NCBI GenBank assembly: GCA_944391635.1 | Contig: CALXUL010000126.1 | Span: 1-6,348, forward strand | Direction: 5' to 3' | Origin: an uncultured Clostridia bacterium | GTDB taxonomy: Bacteria > Bacillota > Clostridia > UBA1381 | Length of the DNA: 6,348 nucleotides | In this document: one piece after another, positions 5,773-6,348 of the stretch | Position numbering within the stretch: position 1 is the stretch's first letter | How the letters are laid out: the number at the start of each line of letters is the position of its first letter | Translations under genes and position numbers: made by a program | Notes under the pieces: model-generated | Seen by the model: the letters and a program-made list of their open reading frames with translations, nothing else | Databases searched by the model: none | What the model was told of the DNA's origin: nothing

Positions 5773-6348
5773 AATACCACAAAGCTGCAGCCTTTCGGAG
5801 CTTTTCGGCAATTTCGATTCTAATTTGAAGCTTTTGGAAAAAAGTCTTGGAGTAAAGATTTCGGGACGTGATTCTGTGATAAAGATAAACGGCTCGGAAG
5901 AAGAAGTGGAAAAAGCAGAAGAGGTACTTGATGTACTGCTTCAGATACTTGCGCGCGGCGAGATAATTGACGAGCAGAAAATAATTTATGCTGTTACAAT
6001 GGTACAGGAAAACGGCGGATTTGACTTAAAACTTTTAGGCGATGACTGTATCGCGGTAAATACCCGTGGCAATCCCATAAAAACAAAAACCCTTGGGCAG
6101 AAAAAATACGTTGAAGCAATGCGCGAGAATACAATAGTTTTCGGTGTGGGCCCTGCCGGAACCGGCAAAACCTACCTTGCGGTAGGTCGCGCTGTGACAG
6201 CACTTCGGAGCAAGGAAGTAGCGCGGATTATACTTACCCGCCCTGCCGTCGAAGCCGGCGAAAAACTGGGATTTCTGCCCGGTGACCTGCAAAATAAAGT
6301 TGACCCGTACTTAAGACCGCTTTATGACGGAATGTATGAAATGCTCGG
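5756..6348 (+). CDS. phoH: PhoH-family ATPase, C-terminus cut by the window edge
   Basis: An open frame of 197 codons runs from ATG at 5756 to the window end; I translated it by hand. Residues about 1-105 are the PhoH N-terminal region, with the KH-like stretch LKLLEKSLGVKISGRDSVIK inside it. The Walker A motif GPAGTGKT is at 132-139 after NTIVFGV. The PhoH signature follows as LTRPAVEAGEKLGFLPGDLQ at 160-179 and then KVDPYLRPLYDGMYEML. Family members are about 320 aa, so the Walker B region and C-terminus lie beyond the edge. PhoH (B. subtilis PhoH/YqfE type) is a cytosolic P-loop ATPase linked to RNA metabolism; the following genes in Firmicutes are usually a 7TM phosphohydrolase, ybeY, dgkA, cdd and era. 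GGAGG (5742-5746) is 9 nt upstream, inside yqfD, and the genes overlap by 17 nt, so translation is probably coupled. Confidence 0.96.
   Translation, partial: MIRQIEIPQSCSLSELFGNFDSNLKLLEKSLGVKISGRDSVIKINGSEEEVEKAEEVLDVLLQILARGEIIDEQKIIYAVTMVQENGGFDLKLLGDDCIAVNTRGNPIKTKTLGQKKYVEAMRENTIVFGVGPAGTGKTYLAVGRAVTALRSKEVARIILTRPAVEAGEKLGFLPGDLQNKVDPYLRPLYDGMYEML

Noticed and set aside
1..6348. Mobile element, CRISPR, defence or other new multi-gene system
   Set aside because: Every long coding frame except the left-edge lipoprotein belongs to a known core or sporulation family, and I see no terminal repeats, arrays or transferred-looking genes.

Overview
The window looks like chromosomal DNA of a spore-forming low-to-moderate-GC Firmicute, most likely a Clostridia-class anaerobe. 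The evidence is three sporulation genes of the Bacillus/Clostridium programme (ylbJ/spoVV, yqfC, yqfD), strong AGGAGG-type ribosome binding sites, frequent non-ATG starts (GTG for hflX and yigZ, TTG for yqfC) and sigma-A-type promoters with extended -10 boxes. I see no insertion sequence, CRISPR array, tRNA, rRNA or phage gene. This is ordinary core-genome territory, and the interest lies mainly in the control regions.

Left block (about 1-2510, minus strand): a tightly packed operon is read right to left: hflX (ribosome-splitting GTPase), yigZ (IMPACT/YigZ family) and an unrecognised lipoprotein that runs off the left edge. Gaps between genes are only 3 nt, so translation is probably coupled. 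No terminator is seen inside the window.

Centre: a 210-bp AT-rich divergent promoter region separates hflX from secG (plus strand), the small subunit of the SecYEG translocon. The two promoters carry an almost identical 20-nt block around the -10 box, in inverted orientation. secG stands alone and ends in a strong intrinsic terminator. It faces the convergent ylbJ gene, which has no obvious terminator of its own.

Right block (3080-6348): ylbJ/spoVV (minus) is divergent from yqfC-yqfD-phoH (plus). In Bacillus subtilis, ylbJ and yqfCD are both mother-cell sigma-E genes, and here the shared intergenic region holds two overlapping sigma-E-like -35 boxes. The ylbJ leader can also fold into a GC-rich hairpin or pseudoknot that covers one of its two possible ribosome binding sites. 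yqfC-yqfD-phoH is the usual Firmicute order, and phoH overlaps yqfD by 17 nt before running off the right edge.

I did not find a convincing undescribed multi-gene system. The best leads are the ylbJ leader structure, the inverted promoter block between hflX and secG, the overlapping sporulation promoters, and the uncharacterised lipoprotein attached to the hflX-yigZ operon.
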